Shown here: positions 10,279-22,469 of the stretch, in pieces
Numbering within the stretch: position 1 is the stretch's first letter
Layout of the letters: the number at the start of each line of letters is the position of its first letter
Source of the DNA: Epithemia pelagica
Lineage: Eukaryota; Bacillariophyta; Bacillariophyceae; Surirellales; Surirellaceae
Direction: 5' to 3'
Length of the DNA: 64,000 bases
Assembly (NCBI GenBank): GCA_946965045.2
Contig: OX337232.1
Location: 3,286,001-3,350,000 of the forward strand
Notes under the pieces: model-generated
Databases searched by the model: none
The model's input: the letters and a program-made list of their open reading frames with translations, nothing else
What the model was told of the DNA's origin: nothing
Position numbers and translations under genes: made by a program

Positions 10279-11970
10279 TCAAAAGGGCGTCTTGTTCTTG
10301 TGGACGTGATGGTGATTCTTGGAGCGACGTGCCTTGGAATGTGATGATGATGGTGCTTGCTGTTTTTTCTTGTCATACTTGTCATCGCGCAAAATAAAGG
10401 CACACAATTCCGGACGCCCTCATACAAAAAAGGGATTTTGAAAAGATCCCTTGAGGGGTCCATGTTTTTGAATCGGAAATCGATAGGAAAACAATTGTCT
10501 TCGAAAACAGGCCCATGTGCGACCTCGAAAGTACTTGGGCATGATGGATTCGACAAAGGTATTGGGGTCGTGAATCCACAAGCCTCCACCAATGTCCAAA
10601 AAACACATGATATGATGTTGACCGGACGCTTCCAAATCGGTCACAATGCGATGCAACTTTTGGGCAAAGGATTCGTGATTGTATTCTCGCTTGTGACGAA
10701 TGGGCGCCATGTCCACAGCCGGTGGTGGCGAGGGAGTACAACACAAGAGCGGGGGTGTCACCACCACTGGGGCAAACACACTGCTCATCATTCTTGGAGG
10801 AGGAGGAAGAGCGCACGTGGCAGTCGTTGCAGCGGAAGCCGCGCTCACAATGTCTTGGGGAACCCCCATACCGCTTCGTGGCATGATGGCATCAGGAGGA
10901 CAGGAGGAGGAGCTCTTGGTTGTAGTGACATCTTGTGGTGGCGCTTGCTTTGTATCGTTCTTGGTGGAGATGGTTCGAGGTTCGGTGATAGATGGCATTG
11001 ACGCTCGAGGATTCTTGAGGGTACTGGAACTGCTGGAGAGCATGGCCAGAACGTGAGCAGCTACCGATCGTTCTTCATTGGTGCCAGTCTTCGAGGCAGT
11101 GTTGTGAGAGGCCGAGACCATGGCTGGAGGATCCGAGGAAGAAGAAGAAGGAGGGGTGGCGGCCAAAGTGGTGGAGAGGTGTTGACCCAATTGTTCATTG
11201 GCCAAGACTGCGAGAAGTGGAGCCGCTCCACTCAAGGGAGCATGCGCCGGGAGGGCAACCGGTGCTGCCGCTGCAATAGGGGCACTGTTGGAGGAGGGTT
11301 TCCACAAGCTACTACTAGTAGAAGAGGGGGAAGGCGCAGTAGCCGTAGCAGGGACCGCTGTCGCAGTAGCCTTGATTTGATGGAGCATGTGCTCGAGAAC
11401 ATTGTTTTCGAGTGCTTGGCGTTCTTGATGATTCTTGAGGAGCTGGAGGAGAAGATGTTGCTGTTGTCGCAAAAGCGTAATGGCATTGGAAGAACTTGCG
11501 CCACTGTTGGAGGATGGCAGCATTGTGAGAGGAGAACTGCTGCTGCTGCCGTTATTTCCCAGGGCATTTCCATACCCTAGTGCGCTCAAGGTATTCAACC
11601 ATTCCATAGCTTGCTGCTCGGAAGAAACTTGGTTCTTGTTTGTAGCAGTAGCAGCCTGAGGAGGAACCATGAGAGAGGAAAATGTGGAAGGGGATGGCAT
11701 GGCTCTGTTCGTTGTCTTGGTGGAAGAATTCTGACAGGAAACAAGATCACCATTCCTACTACGCATTGGGTCCAAGTTGACACCACGTGTCGCTGGAGGA
11801 TGATGAAACTGCATGGTTGACAAGAGCGTGTCCATTGTCTTATTGATTCTAGTGTTGCTTGGATCACCCAGACTCTTCTGCCTTTCAACAATCGATTTGA
11901 GAGGTTCTTGATTGTCTATCTTTCTCTCGCCCTCTGCTTTTTCTCTCTTTCTTTTTTGTGTGGTTGCCAA
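10279..11970 (-). CDS. HSF-type DNA-binding protein with an in-frame TGA
   Basis: Starting from the ATG at 11970, the protein has a long Ser/Thr/Ala/Pro/Gln-rich N-terminus. It then has an HSF-type winged-helix domain: HESFAQKLHRIVTDLE, MCFLDIGGGLWIHDPNTF, MPKYFRGRTWACFRRQLFSYRF. Diatoms have expanded families of such putative transcription factors. The frame meets TGA at 10420-10422, exactly where the intact paralogue in this window (43395-45365) has Arg (NPLFLRGRPEL versus NPFFV*GRPEL). After the TGA the same frame continues GRPELCAFILRDDKYDKKK and a basic His/Lys-rich tail to a TGA at 10279. CGA-to-TGA is one transition. Possible readings are a recent nonsense mutation, readthrough, or a short isoform that keeps most of the domain. 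The coordinates span the extended frame. Confidence 0.8.
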
Positions 11971-13364
11971 GCGTCTTCAATTATAAAAGAGTCAGAGACA
12001 TGAGTAGAAGCTTTCTTGGACCCGACAAACAACGCCGACAGTTTCTATGCGTTTTATCGGTGATGGATCTTCAATCATCACATTCTTGGAGACTTGCCAC
12101 TATTCGCTTTCTTTGCTCTTTTCTTCTTGAGGTAAGAAAGAATCTTTCTTCCGAAATTGTGTCGTAGAACCAATCTGATAGGTTTCGATTCCAGTTCTAA
12201 CCGTTGAACATGTCGTAGAAGGAATCTTGTAGGTTCCGGTTCCGTATTGATGAGCGACACGTGGTTTGCCATAAGTAAGGATGCGAACCGTCGTCTGGAT
12301 TTGAGTCATGAGTAAAGAGTCACGAATGATGCACAATCTGTGTTTCTTGTCCCACGGGAACTCTCATAGGTCTTCGAGTTGAATGTACCATGTAACCCTT
12401 GGTCAACGCGAACAGCCCCATGGCTCGCTCAGCGCACCAAGATCAACCTGGAGTCGTTCCGAACGCTTGGAGAAGTGTAAAGTGCAAAGTGCGAAAGATG
12501 AAACAACCAATAAGAAAAAATGATGCGAAATTCATAGTCTGTTCTTCAATATTCGATCGTTCGCGATCATTATCGAACGAGCATCATCATCATCAATCTA
12601 TCATCCACTCGGTCCCGAGCGACCGAGATGCGGTCTATAACAACAAGTGATGGTTTCGTCATCCTTTCCGACCATGGTGGGTGGTTTGTGGGTCTGCAGC
12701 AACAGCAACGGCGTCAATGCCGACAATCTTTTGGTTCTCATATCTTTTTTTGGTGGTCGACAGCAAATTCCGTTCCATTCCTGCCATCTCCCCATTCCCC
12801 ATGGCAGGCAAAAATTCTCTGTTACACTACCCCCACAAAAGTTTGTCCACCAACAGATGGTGCTTCTCATTGCCAAACCCCCCTGCAAACAGAATTGAGA
12901 ATGCGACATGCAACTACTTCCTGTGAGTGGCGCCGAAGATCCAGAGACGCAATGCGAAGCTTCGCATTTACATGGTGCACCTTTACCCTTTACCTCTCTG
13001 TGGTATTATTGTAGGGTGGGCGTCGCATCCACCTACCACCTTATCATGGTCTCTCTCCCTCCCGTGCTCTCTGCCCTCACCTACTACCGTCGTAGATATG
13101 AAGGATTGGCTACGCGTTACGCGTAGAAAGGGTTGCATCGCAGGCTGCATTTGCGAATCCAATTGAGAACCATGTAGAAAGGGTTGCAGCACGGGTTGCA
13201 TTTGCGAATCCAATTGAGAACAATGCATCAAGAATCAAGAAAATACAGAACCAACGACTGACACCAAGGGACGGGGTACGGGATGCGATTGTATCTTTTC
13301 GTGGATCTTTTTCTGCGAAGAGTGGATGCCATCACGTTCGAAAGAAAGCGCGAAACTACAATAG
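11971..13364. other. Intergenic region without a supported gene
   Basis: Only short ORFs without domains were seen. The HSF promoter should lie in the first few hundred bases. A 51-bp tandem duplication at 13125-13226 is listed separately. Confidence 0.4.
13125..13226. repeat. 51-bp tandem duplication
   Basis: Two adjacent 51-bp units begin AGAAAGGGTTGCA and share GCATTTGCGAATCCAATTGA. Unit 1 is 13125-13175 and unit 2 is 13176-13226, differing at a few positions. Confidence 0.85.
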
Positions 13365-13738
13365 CTAGTAGATCAGCAAGATCCCAAGCCTATCACCAAT
13401 GCGAGTGACCTTGCCGTTCATAGCCACCCTCGGCTCGTACAGACCAGCATGGTAGCGTTCAAGGTGCCAAACATCAAGACCTTCGACCAGGAAGTGCTTT
13501 ACATAACCGTTCTCCAAGCCATGATGCAAGCCGATATTGCATTCCAGGCCACCTCCAAGAACCAAATCGGATACTGACGGCAGTCACGATGGATATCAGT
13601 GCAAGATAGTTGGTCAGCGACTGCGATACTCCGTAACCTCTCACTGGGCATCCGCTTCCATAAATAGAAGATATTGTCCTCGACAGTGGAAGCACCATCG
13701 GAGCGCAACTTATCCAACATGATCCTCGCTTGTTTCAA
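13365..13738 (-). pseudogene. Possible broken coding fragment, unrecognised
   Basis: Two partly overlapping minus-strand frames look protein-like. One starts MKQARIMLDKLRSDG and continues to RQYPIWFLEV. The other, in a different frame, reads GGLECNIGLHHGLENG ... VEGLDVWHLERYH. Joining them at about 13560 by a frameshift would give one continuous segment. No family was recognised and there is no flanking support, so this may be chance. Confidence 0.25.
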
Positions 13739-13905
13739 CTAAGAAGCTCTGTCGCACTGGCGGTCGTGGTGGTTTTGGGATTGTTGGTGTATTGTTTGTC
13801 GTCGCCAACGGGCACTGCGCCTTTGTTGGTTGCCATCAATGTGTCTGGTTCCTTCGTTTCATCCGTATAAGGTTCGTCCTCATGATGTAAGGAAGAGGTT
13901 CCTTC

Positions 13906-15301
13906 TCATTCGGGTCCTGTACCTGGCGGATGACTACTGTGATGAAATTGTGATCCTCGACTTTCGGTATGGGTCGATGGTGCAGGACTTGAACCATGTC
14001 TACGGTTCCGGTGTGCATGTCGTTCAATCCAATGATTCACCAAAGGAACATGTTTCAAAAAGGCAAAACATTCGCCATCTTCCGTCAAGCGAAAGAAGCG
14101 TTTGTGCAAATAGATGTACGCATTGAAGAGACCCTAGACGAATAAGCAAGAATAATACATGAGAGGATAAAAATGTCACGGTCAGAGCAATCGTTCCACA
14201 CATCTTCCGTACCTGTATTGGAGAAAGGGCCTGGGCAAGCACAGCAAAGGGGAACAAGACATTGCTCCTTCTGTCGGGGTCATCCGTGGTCTCCTCTAAA
14301 AATTTGAGAATCACAAATGGAAGTACCGAGATAAAATAGCCAGCAATATATAAGAGGCCTTGAACGGACGTTTCTCGCGTCCGACGCAACCGACTTCGTT
14401 CGTGTCGATGAGGATTGGACGAAGGCGCTGTTGTTGTCCTTGTCGTCAAAGCGGTCGTTGTTGCTGGTGGCGGATTGGAGGCTTCATTTTGGTTGTTGGT
14501 AGAAGTAATAGTAGGCTGCGACGGCGTGGGCGTAAAGATGGTATACTTTCGCAATTGCAATTCCGTATGTCGTACCTTGAGAATAATCAACACCATGGAG
14601 ATTGCAATCAGGAGAAAAATGATATACAAGGAATTCAGGGCGACTCCACTGCTCAACCGGTTGTAATTGTCCCCCCGTTGACAGGGCACAGTACTGTCTG
14701 GTCGGCTGCAATAGGGCGGGTAATCACTGAACCAACAGAAACCAGGAAGAATCCGGAGTGGATTGTACAAATCATCCACCACCGCATAGATCCCAGTCGC
14801 AAGGGGATGGGCCAAGCTAATGAAATGAGCCCAAGGTTCGATATAGCGAGCAATGACGCGATCTTTCCATTCGTAGCGAACCAACAACAAGAAGTAGAGA
14901 GACAGAAACCCGGTATACCACCATGCCCCGAAACTGACATTGTTGAAAAAGCCGGCGACGGCGCAAGTCGTAAAGGTGCCTCGATTGAAATGGGAAAAAG
15001 AGTCTGCTTGCGGCGACGGAACGACCCATGGTCCCAAAACAATCAATGCCAGCGAAGCAACAAGGTCAAAAATACTGATCATGAACATGAGGCGATGGAA
15101 CATGCTTGTTTCCAGCAACTTTTCGTGTCGACTTGTGCGACTAAACAGGAACATCAAAATGGAACAAGATCCCACCACCGACAAGGCTGCCGATGGAAAT
15201 GGTAATAACTCCAACACAATTACTTGGGTTTGAGTATACATGCCCGTATCTCCTTCTCCTTGATAAACTTGCGAAGAAAGTCGGCGAACTTCATTGTTCA
15301 T
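13906..15301 (-). CDS. Seven-transmembrane receptor, cAMP-receptor-like (GPCR 1)
   Basis: Two exons: 15301-14213 and 14133-13906. The 79-nt intron is in phase 0 (CAG|GTACGG ... CGTCTAG|GGTCTC). Splicing gives 438 residues and restores TM7 as FAVLAQALSPIQGLFNAYIYL, matching the P-Q-G-x-x-N-x-x-x-Y signature of cAMP-receptor/Git3-like GPCRs. Hydrophobic segments fit TM1 (ALSVVGSCSILMFLF), TM2 (FMISIFDLVASLALIVL), TM3 with an aromatic WWYTGFLSLYFLLLVRYEW run, TM4 (FISLAHPLATGIY), a Cys-bearing loop, TM5 (LYIIFLLIAISMVLIIL), a Ser/Thr-rich loop, and TM6 (LLYIAGYFISVLPFVIL). The ligand is unknown. Exon 2 ends at TGA (13906-13908). The same frame then stays open for 56 more acidic Ser/Thr-rich codons, to a TGA at 13735, so the tail may have been longer. 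A paralogue lies 6 kb away on the same strand. Confidence 0.85.
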
Positions 15302-18300
15302 GGTGCGTCACCTATGTCTACAGAAATTCTGGTGCAATGAACGCATTTTGGGGTCTTCTTTCGTTGGTCCCCTCCCCATTCTTCTCCATTTGGGGGCGCT
15401 CTGCTTATTTCCGAGCGATTTATGAGCGACTCGATGACGTTTCTCTTGAGTCTGAATGGATCTTTCTGTTGAGAAGATGGATGAGACGAACTCAAGTGTA
15501 ATCGTCCATGAACTCTGCATCATAGAGCAACGAGAACGATGAAAGTATCAGGAATTACAAAACCTTGCGACGATGGCTGCACCGAAACCATGGAACTCCA
15601 GCCTCGAAACAAGCCTTGTTGGTTTTTGGGAATCACTTGCACGAACCGTACATGTCTTTTTCAGCTTGTCATGACGGTACCTTCGACGCCACAAGTTGAG
15701 CGACTTGATTGATGACACCGTCTCACTTCCATTAGTTTCGTTGGTTGAATGTTGGTCTCGTGAAAGTGCCGAGCGTGCAAATATATTTCTCCTATCGAAA
15801 CAAAACATTCTCCTTGTTCCCCAGTCACCTACTCAAGAAAATTACAAGACGCTTGCAAAGGGCACTTGCTTATTATCCGTTCGACCAATTTCCGTTGAGA
15901 GTGTTTTGAAGACATGTGAGCATATTGTTTGTTATGCGGAGAAAAAGCGGCAGATCTTCTTCACACTCGCGGTACAAACCGTGATCAATTCCCTTTTCAA
16001 TGCTCCTATTGAAGGAGACAATCTTGATTCAACACACTCATTGCGGAAAGGAAACGCGCCTCAATGGCATTGCTCATAACCTCGTCCGAATCGATGATGG
16101 GGAGAAGTTGCTTCCCCGTTCTAAACACCTTTGTTCAATATAATACCTTCGAAAAAAGAATGGCTGTGTTCCCATTGAAGAATGGACCATCGATGTTGCA
16201 TGCTTTGATGCACAAGCTCACATTCGGGGTAATCCATAAGTGGAGAAGTATGCTACAGGACTGTGGAGCATAAAAAAAGCAACACGATACAAAATCATGG
16301 GAAATGTTGAAGAAGTATTCGCTATGAGACATATCCTCAGGAGAAGATTAACGCACGGGATCCTTTCCACAGTGACCTCGTTCAGTGACAACTTTTGCTC
16401 ACAAGTACAAAACAGACGTTGGTATGAATCCAGTGATGCAGCCATTCATCCATCTTTCAACCACAGAATCGCCAAACCCACAACGCCGCAAGAAGAAGAT
16501 TGACGCACATGCTCTTCCCCTCCATCCCTCTCCCATTTGCGGTAGCGTTGTTTTCTTGAGACTTCTTCTCTGCTCCGGAAATCAGTTCAAAGCAATCCTC
16601 TCTCGGATTCGTCCTCTACGAGAGTACAATACACCATACGGCGGGTACCTTTGTCTATATCTAGTCTTTGCTCTACTGTTCCCTGTGACTGCATCATCTG
16701 GAGAAAGCTGCTGTATCGCATGGGAAGACGAGAGGGATTCATGTGATTTCATTGTTGTGAAATAGTATTTTGAAAACGATAAGACAGGCAAATCCTTGTT
16801 TTCGTCTCTTAGATGCTCAAACAATGCAAAGAACCTCGATAGAGCTATCCTCCTCGCTCTGCCCCATACTATTAGGAGTAGCTTTTATCATCTATGAATG
16901 GGGATGATCTCCACCAGGTTCAATTTGTAATTTCGATCTAAGCATTGTCTAACAAAGAAGTGAGAGGAAACGAAAAGGCTATGCTTTCTCTATGTGTCGA
17001 CGACACTTGAGCGAGTGGTAGTTTTTTCGAGTCGTCGTCGCCGTCACCGCAGAGCGCAGAGATGCATGATGGGGACCGCCTTACAGCATATTCTCTCATA
17101 TTGGACAACGACTTGCATTGATATCGCCCTTGTCTTGATTGTGCATTCGGTAAGCTTGGTTTCCATGGCGCATATTCAGCGGGCGGACTATCCAAGATTC
17201 CCCTCCCGTTATGGCACCACACCGTGATTGTCCGCCAGATTGCCTCCCATCTAAAGCATCTCTCTAGTTGGATGCTGTGATCCTCTATTGACAAAGTGGA
17301 TGATCCAATGTGAGCAGTCGGTGGAATCTTAGTCTTGCAGTAGAGAAAGCCTCTGGCTCTTTCAGGAAAATGGTGATATGATGAATCAGGAGCGCGCTTC
17401 TTGTACGGCCTTTTTACACTCACGAACCAAACGATCGAATCAGTGTCCTCTTGTTTCCTTTCTGTGTTTGTTCACCACAAATGCCTGTCTTGATGTTGAC
17501 ATGAGGTGCTTCTATTCCAATTATCATGATTGGCTGCGACAAAACAGAAACGTATTATTTGTCATCCTTGTTATCGGCACAAATAAACTTGTTGGTTCTT
17601 TGTTGAACTTGGAACCCTGTTGCCGTACCTGGGAACAAGAGCCTGTTGGACACTTGAAGAAGACAAATCTTTGATTTTCTCTTGGAATTCGAGGCTTGTA
17701 TGAAAGAGACAAGACAATGACACCGGGCAAGGCCAGTACTGGAAAGGATTTTCTGTCAAGTTTGAATGATCGAGACCTGTTCCTCTTGTTGGATTGCGGA
17801 CGCAGCAGCAAATCATCATCCAAGAAAGCCCTCTTATGATACCGTTTTGGTTCAGGTATGGTAGAGTTCTGTCTTGAACAATGATTTGCGGCCGTTCCAT
17901 CAAACAAGAGAAGACAGAGCCGATTACTCCGTATTGTCTCCGAGAGCGAAGGAGGTGAGATTATGAAGTGAAACGATGACGCGGACTCTTTGAAGTTCAA
18001 TCAGGACCTGGGATAACTACGGCAGCAAATCATCATCCAAGAAGGGCTCTAAAGAATTCCACGACAGAGTTCAGGAACCTCATAATCCTTTCTTGAACAA
18101 TGATTTGCGGCCAAAAAGGAAGGTCATGAGGAATGGCCGGGCGATCTGTCGTTGTCTTTTGCAAGCCAATTCGCCCGTCGTCTTGGCTTTTCAAGGGACA
18201 GAAATGAGACAGAGAAAAGAGAAGGAGATGAAGAACAACGATGCAATCAGGAATTACGCGCTTCGTTCATCATCATAGAAGGCTTCAATATGATTTCAAT

Positions 18301-19917
18301 GATGTTTGCGATTCGTGCAAACTCCGCTTGTTGACAATGATTCGCTGGGGTTCCATCCAATTCGATGCACACCACAACTAGATGGCCATTCTCCGATGAA
18401 AGGCTCATACTCTCTGTAACCAAAATTTCATCCGATTGATTTTCAGGGAGGACACGAGGGATGAAGAGTTGCCGTGTGAACACGGGGATGGAGGATTTCC
18501 TTTCCGAGCTCACGTTCCTCTGTAATACCCTGGGCTGAAGAAGATGTTGCTCAGAGAAGAAGCGCCACAAAACTGTTAGAAACGCAGAAGACAGCCCCCT
18601 CTCTAAGAGAGTGTTGTATTTGTTTTGGTCTTGAAGTGCACAAGAGCAGAATGTGGTCGATATCACCAAATTTGATCTGCTTGGATGTCCTGACTGCCGA
18701 ACAAGGGGTAGAACATTGTGCAGATACTCCTTAGTGCATCAATACCGACCATTGGCACTCGTCGACGCACACTCAAACTCAAACGTCTCAACAAAATGCT
18801 CTGGTGATGCGGACGTTGCAAAACTGCCGCCTCAAGTGCTCGGTCGCTTCCATTCGAGAGTTGGTATTGCAAAAGCTAGCAATGACTTTGAAGTATTTGC
18901 ACATGCTTTGCCTGATGAGAACACACACGAAGACCATCATGATCCTTGCAATTCGTCTTTTTGTCGCAGCGCTGCTCAGTGGTAGGAACGGAGAGCAAGA
19001 CTTACCGTTTTACGGTAGACGAACTATATCATCATCCCACTCGCGGTCACAACTGTCCGATGCCCAGGCTTATTCAGGGAGGGCTAGGGCTATCACTTAG
19101 GAGTATCGCCTACCGATGCTTTGTGCTTTGGCATCTATACCCGGACTTTTGCAGCATGCCCTGACGGTATTGTACTCTCTGGAGAGTAGATGCTGTTTTA
19201 GTCATGAGGTGGACATGTCCGACAAAGCTAGTCTATACACCCTTCACCAGCATCAGCCCACATACATTTTTTGGTTGTCAGAAGATACGAACAAGGCATC
19301 AGGTCAATCATCTATCAACAACAAGACATGTTTGACTTCGCTCAAGGACCACAGGGATACTTGAGGTTTCGGGGTGTAAGGAGAGCAGGTTCTTTAGCTT
19401 AGCTACGGTGACAGAAGGGAGCGAGTCAAGATGTCTTTTGACCCAATAATCAGCCGTGGTGGTTTGGTGCATCCGATTTGCGAAACCCTTTGATTCAGTG
19501 ATGATGAGCCACGATGATTTGTGTCTTGATTTGCGGACTTTGGATGCAGCAGCGCTGCCTGCATAGAATGGAGAACGAGAAAGCACGAAAAAGGATCGGT
19601 TCCTTGCTTTTTCTTCATCACTTTCGACTTTGCCGCAAGGGCATGCATGTGTAGTCTTGCACTTAGAATCAATGCAGGTATCATCGACTACTTGTCGCAA
19701 TTCGAAAAGACATCATTGACCACAAGTGTTCTCCAAGAAGAGACTGCCCATGTCCTCTCAACTGCGATACAGCTCCACCGGTGAGCATCACAGAACACAA
19801 CAAACGTTTCAGCAAGTCATATATGAATTCGTAATGCAGCAAATCTGATTGGTGGACATTCACACCTCCCAAATATGCTGAGATCAATTCCGATGCAGCT
19901 CTAAATATGCATCAAAG
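15302..19917. other. 4.6-kb region between the two GPCR genes without a supported gene
   Basis: Many short ORFs occur on both strands, none with a recognisable domain. Around 17.8-18.35 kb there are three diverged copies of a segment, suggesting a decayed repetitive coding sequence (listed separately). TAGGAGTA occurs at 16873. Nothing else was identified. Confidence 0.4.
17803..18360 (-). repeat. Three diverged repeats with residual coding character
   Basis: Copies start near 17803, 18021 and 18260. The first two share GCAGCAAATCATCATCCAAG, then about 60 nt later CTTGAACAATGATTTGCGGC; the third is more diverged (TTGACAATGATTCGCTGG). On the minus strand copies 1 and 3 read FDGTAANHC and LDGTPANHC. 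These look like remnants of a tandemly duplicated gene or domain. No family is recognised. Confidence 0.45.
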
Positions 19918-21348
19918 TCATTCATCAGTCTTGTGCTCTGTAATGGTAGTATTTGAGAGTGCAGGTTCATCCGAGAAAGAATCGAGTGTGGCTTTGCGAT
20001 TGTTGTTTGCTGGTAGTGATGCAAACATACCCTTTCCGATTGGATCAGGGTTTGAAGAGGCATCTGCTGGTAGTCCTCCAGTTTGCTCTCCGGCATCTGC
20101 TTGGTCGATATGCTGTCCTCTACTTTCCGTAATTATCGAGAGCCTTTGAATATTTTCCTGTTTCTGAATCCATCTTTTGACCAAAGGAACATGTCGCAAG
20201 ACGGCGAAGCACTCGCCGTCATGAGTCAATGGGAGAAATCGTTTGTGCAAGTAAATATAAGCATTGAAAAAACCCTGTGAAGGAACACGAGTGAGTGACA
20301 TGAGGCACAGGAAACCTCGCACAACAGCTATAGTTACCTGCATCGGAGAAAGGGCCTTTGCCAGTATCGCAAAAGGGAACAGAACACTACTCCGACTGTC
20401 TGGATCGTCACTACCCTCTTCAATGAATTTCAGAATTGCGACTGGAGTGACGGACGCAAAAAATGCAGCAATGTACAGCAGACCTTGCATGGCGGTTTCT
20501 CGAGTGCGACGCAACTGCCGCTTTCGGTGGTGAGGAGTGCTGGAGGCCAGAGTTGCATTGGAGCTTGATGCTTGCGGCACTCCTGGTGAAACGTCGTATT
20601 TTTGCAATTGCAATTCCGTCTGTCGTACCTTGAGAATAATCAAAACCATGGATACGGCAATGATGACGAAAATAATATAGACCGACAGAAGAGTGACCCA
20701 CGTGCTGAGACTGGTGTAGTTTGCCCCTGGTTGACAGGGAACGGTGCTATCCGATCGACTGCAGTATGACGGATAATCGCTGTACCAGCACCACCCCGGT
20801 AGAATCCGCAGCGGATTGTACAAATCATCCACGAGAGCATAAATTCCTGTCGCAATCGGATGCGAGAGACTAATGAAATGAGCCACAGGCTCCACGTAGC
20901 ACGAGAGTGCTCGCTCTTTCCATTCATAGCGAACCAACAACAAGAAATATAGAGACAGAAAACCCGTATACCACCACGTTCCAACCAGAAAGGTATTGAG
21001 GAAACCAAATGCAGCGCATGTCGTAAATGTGCCTCGATTGAAATGTGAAAAGGCGTCAGCTTCAGGAGAGGGAACGACCCACGGACCCAATATAATGGCT
21101 GCCAAGGAGGTTATGAGATCCAAGATGCTGATCATTAACATGAGTCGATGGAACATGCTTTCTTTCAATAGTTTTTCCTGGCGACTCCGTCGGCTGAAAA
21201 GAAACGTCAATATGGCAGAAGAGCCGAATACGGACAAGGCTGAAGACGGATATGGCAATAACTCAAGCAGAATCACTTGACCTTAAGAGTACATGCCACT
21301 GTCTTCATCCTCTTCTCCCACCAAAACAAAGCGGCTGTCGTCAATCAT
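19918..21348 (-). pseudogene. Seven-transmembrane receptor paralogue with a nonsense codon near its start (GPCR 2)
   Basis: This is a paralogue of the receptor at 13906-15301, clearly related across the TM segments (for example GTWWYTGFLSLYFLLLVRYEW). The homologous start is ATG at 21346-21348 (MIDDSRFVLVGEE). Twenty-one codons later the frame hits TAA at 21283-21285, where GPCR 1 has CAA (MYS*GQVILLELL versus MYTQTQVIVLELL). No ATG follows until after TM1, so an intact receptor cannot be made from this allele without readthrough or an unseen exon. The intron site is conserved: a 63-nt phase-0 intron (20337-20275, CAG|GTAACT ... TTCACAG|GG) whose removal gives SPMQGFFNAYIYL. It is a multiple of three and stop-free, so retention would add 21 residues. 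The tail is Asp/Ser/Thr-rich and ends at TGA. Confidence 0.75.
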
Positions 21349-22469
21349 TGTAAGAGGATGATAATCCCAATGATTATAGTGAAGGGCTCCCTCTCGCTAG
21401 ACCCTCTCATTGCCGAGTGTACACCATGGTGGTTGGCGCGTTGCTGCAGTTGTGAAGATTGCAGGGGACAGAAAAGACCCGGAAGCAGGACATTCTTTGG
21501 TCGCGTAAAAGTTCTTGCGACCACAACCATAAGAGCGACCTAGAGCGACCTAGAGCGACCCTTTATTCTTCTGCCCTTCACCCTACTACCTACTCCATAC
21601 TAGTACTACGTAGTGCGCAGCCTTACTTTTGCACCATTATTCATCGAAGATTCTCAAGTTTACACTCTACAATGAGTACAAGATAGCTACTCGTAGTGTT
21701 GTTCCAGTTTCCAGCAACTTCCGGTAATGGACTCAAAACGTACGAAATCTTTCTACTTCTCAGAGTATCGTCACGATAAAACAACCGTTTTCATATTGCG
21801 TTTTCACACACCAATAGCTCTGATATGATCATATTAGATACAGATTCTTTCGATATGAGGCAAGCATCCCGAGTCACGGATGTCGGGATGTCGTTTGATG
21901 TCTTTTGATGTCGTTTGATGTCGTTTCATGTCGTTTGATGTCGTTTGTTTTTTATCGCCAAAAGAAGCTTTACTCTCCAGCAGTTGGTATTCTTCAACAG
22001 AAAACACAGGACTGATTGACAGTAGTCCCATCGCTGAATCAACTGAATGAGCACCGCTTGATTTTGATTCAAACAATGTTTCCGCGTGAGCCCGAAACGA
22101 CATCAAACGACATCAAACAACATCAAACGACATCCCTCACGACATCAAACGACATCCCTCACGACATTCCCGTTTGTTCCATACTAGAGATTGGGAAACC
22201 ATACTCTATGGTTTCATAATACGTATTTTGTATTAATATCGATCCTTTGTCGAAGAAGTTCTTGGTCTTGTCCTCTGGGTATTGCTAGCGGATATGGGAC
22301 TCACGGACTCACGGGTAGTTACCGGAAGTTGCAGTGTGGAGTAGAGGAGTAGTGAGTAGTACAACAATACTCGTAATATACCGCTGTCTTCTGACTTCTG
22401 TCTGCTTGTATGTCTGCGTTCTTTCTTCTTTCCGTCGTCAGTCGTCACTTTCGTCACTGGGCTTAAGGC
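21349..22469. other. Intergenic region left of the PiggyBac element
   Basis: There is no gene. It contains a 10-bp tandem repeat (AGAGCGACCT, three units, about 21532-21560) and a pair of inverted ATGTCGTTTG arrays at 21878-22172, listed separately. Confidence 0.5.
21878..22172. repeat. Foldback pair of ATGTCGTTTG arrays
   Basis: The left array (21878-21947) has about seven 10-bp units of the type GATGTCGTTT. The right array (22094-22172) carries the reverse complement (AAACGACATC) in about seven units, some extended with CCCTCACG. About 145 bp separates them. The pair could fold into a long hairpin and resembles a small foldback element or MITE. Confidence 0.7.

Noticed and set aside
21882-22172. 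CRISPR-like array
   Set aside because: The units are contiguous 10-bp repeats without spacers, in opposite orientations, in a eukaryotic context.
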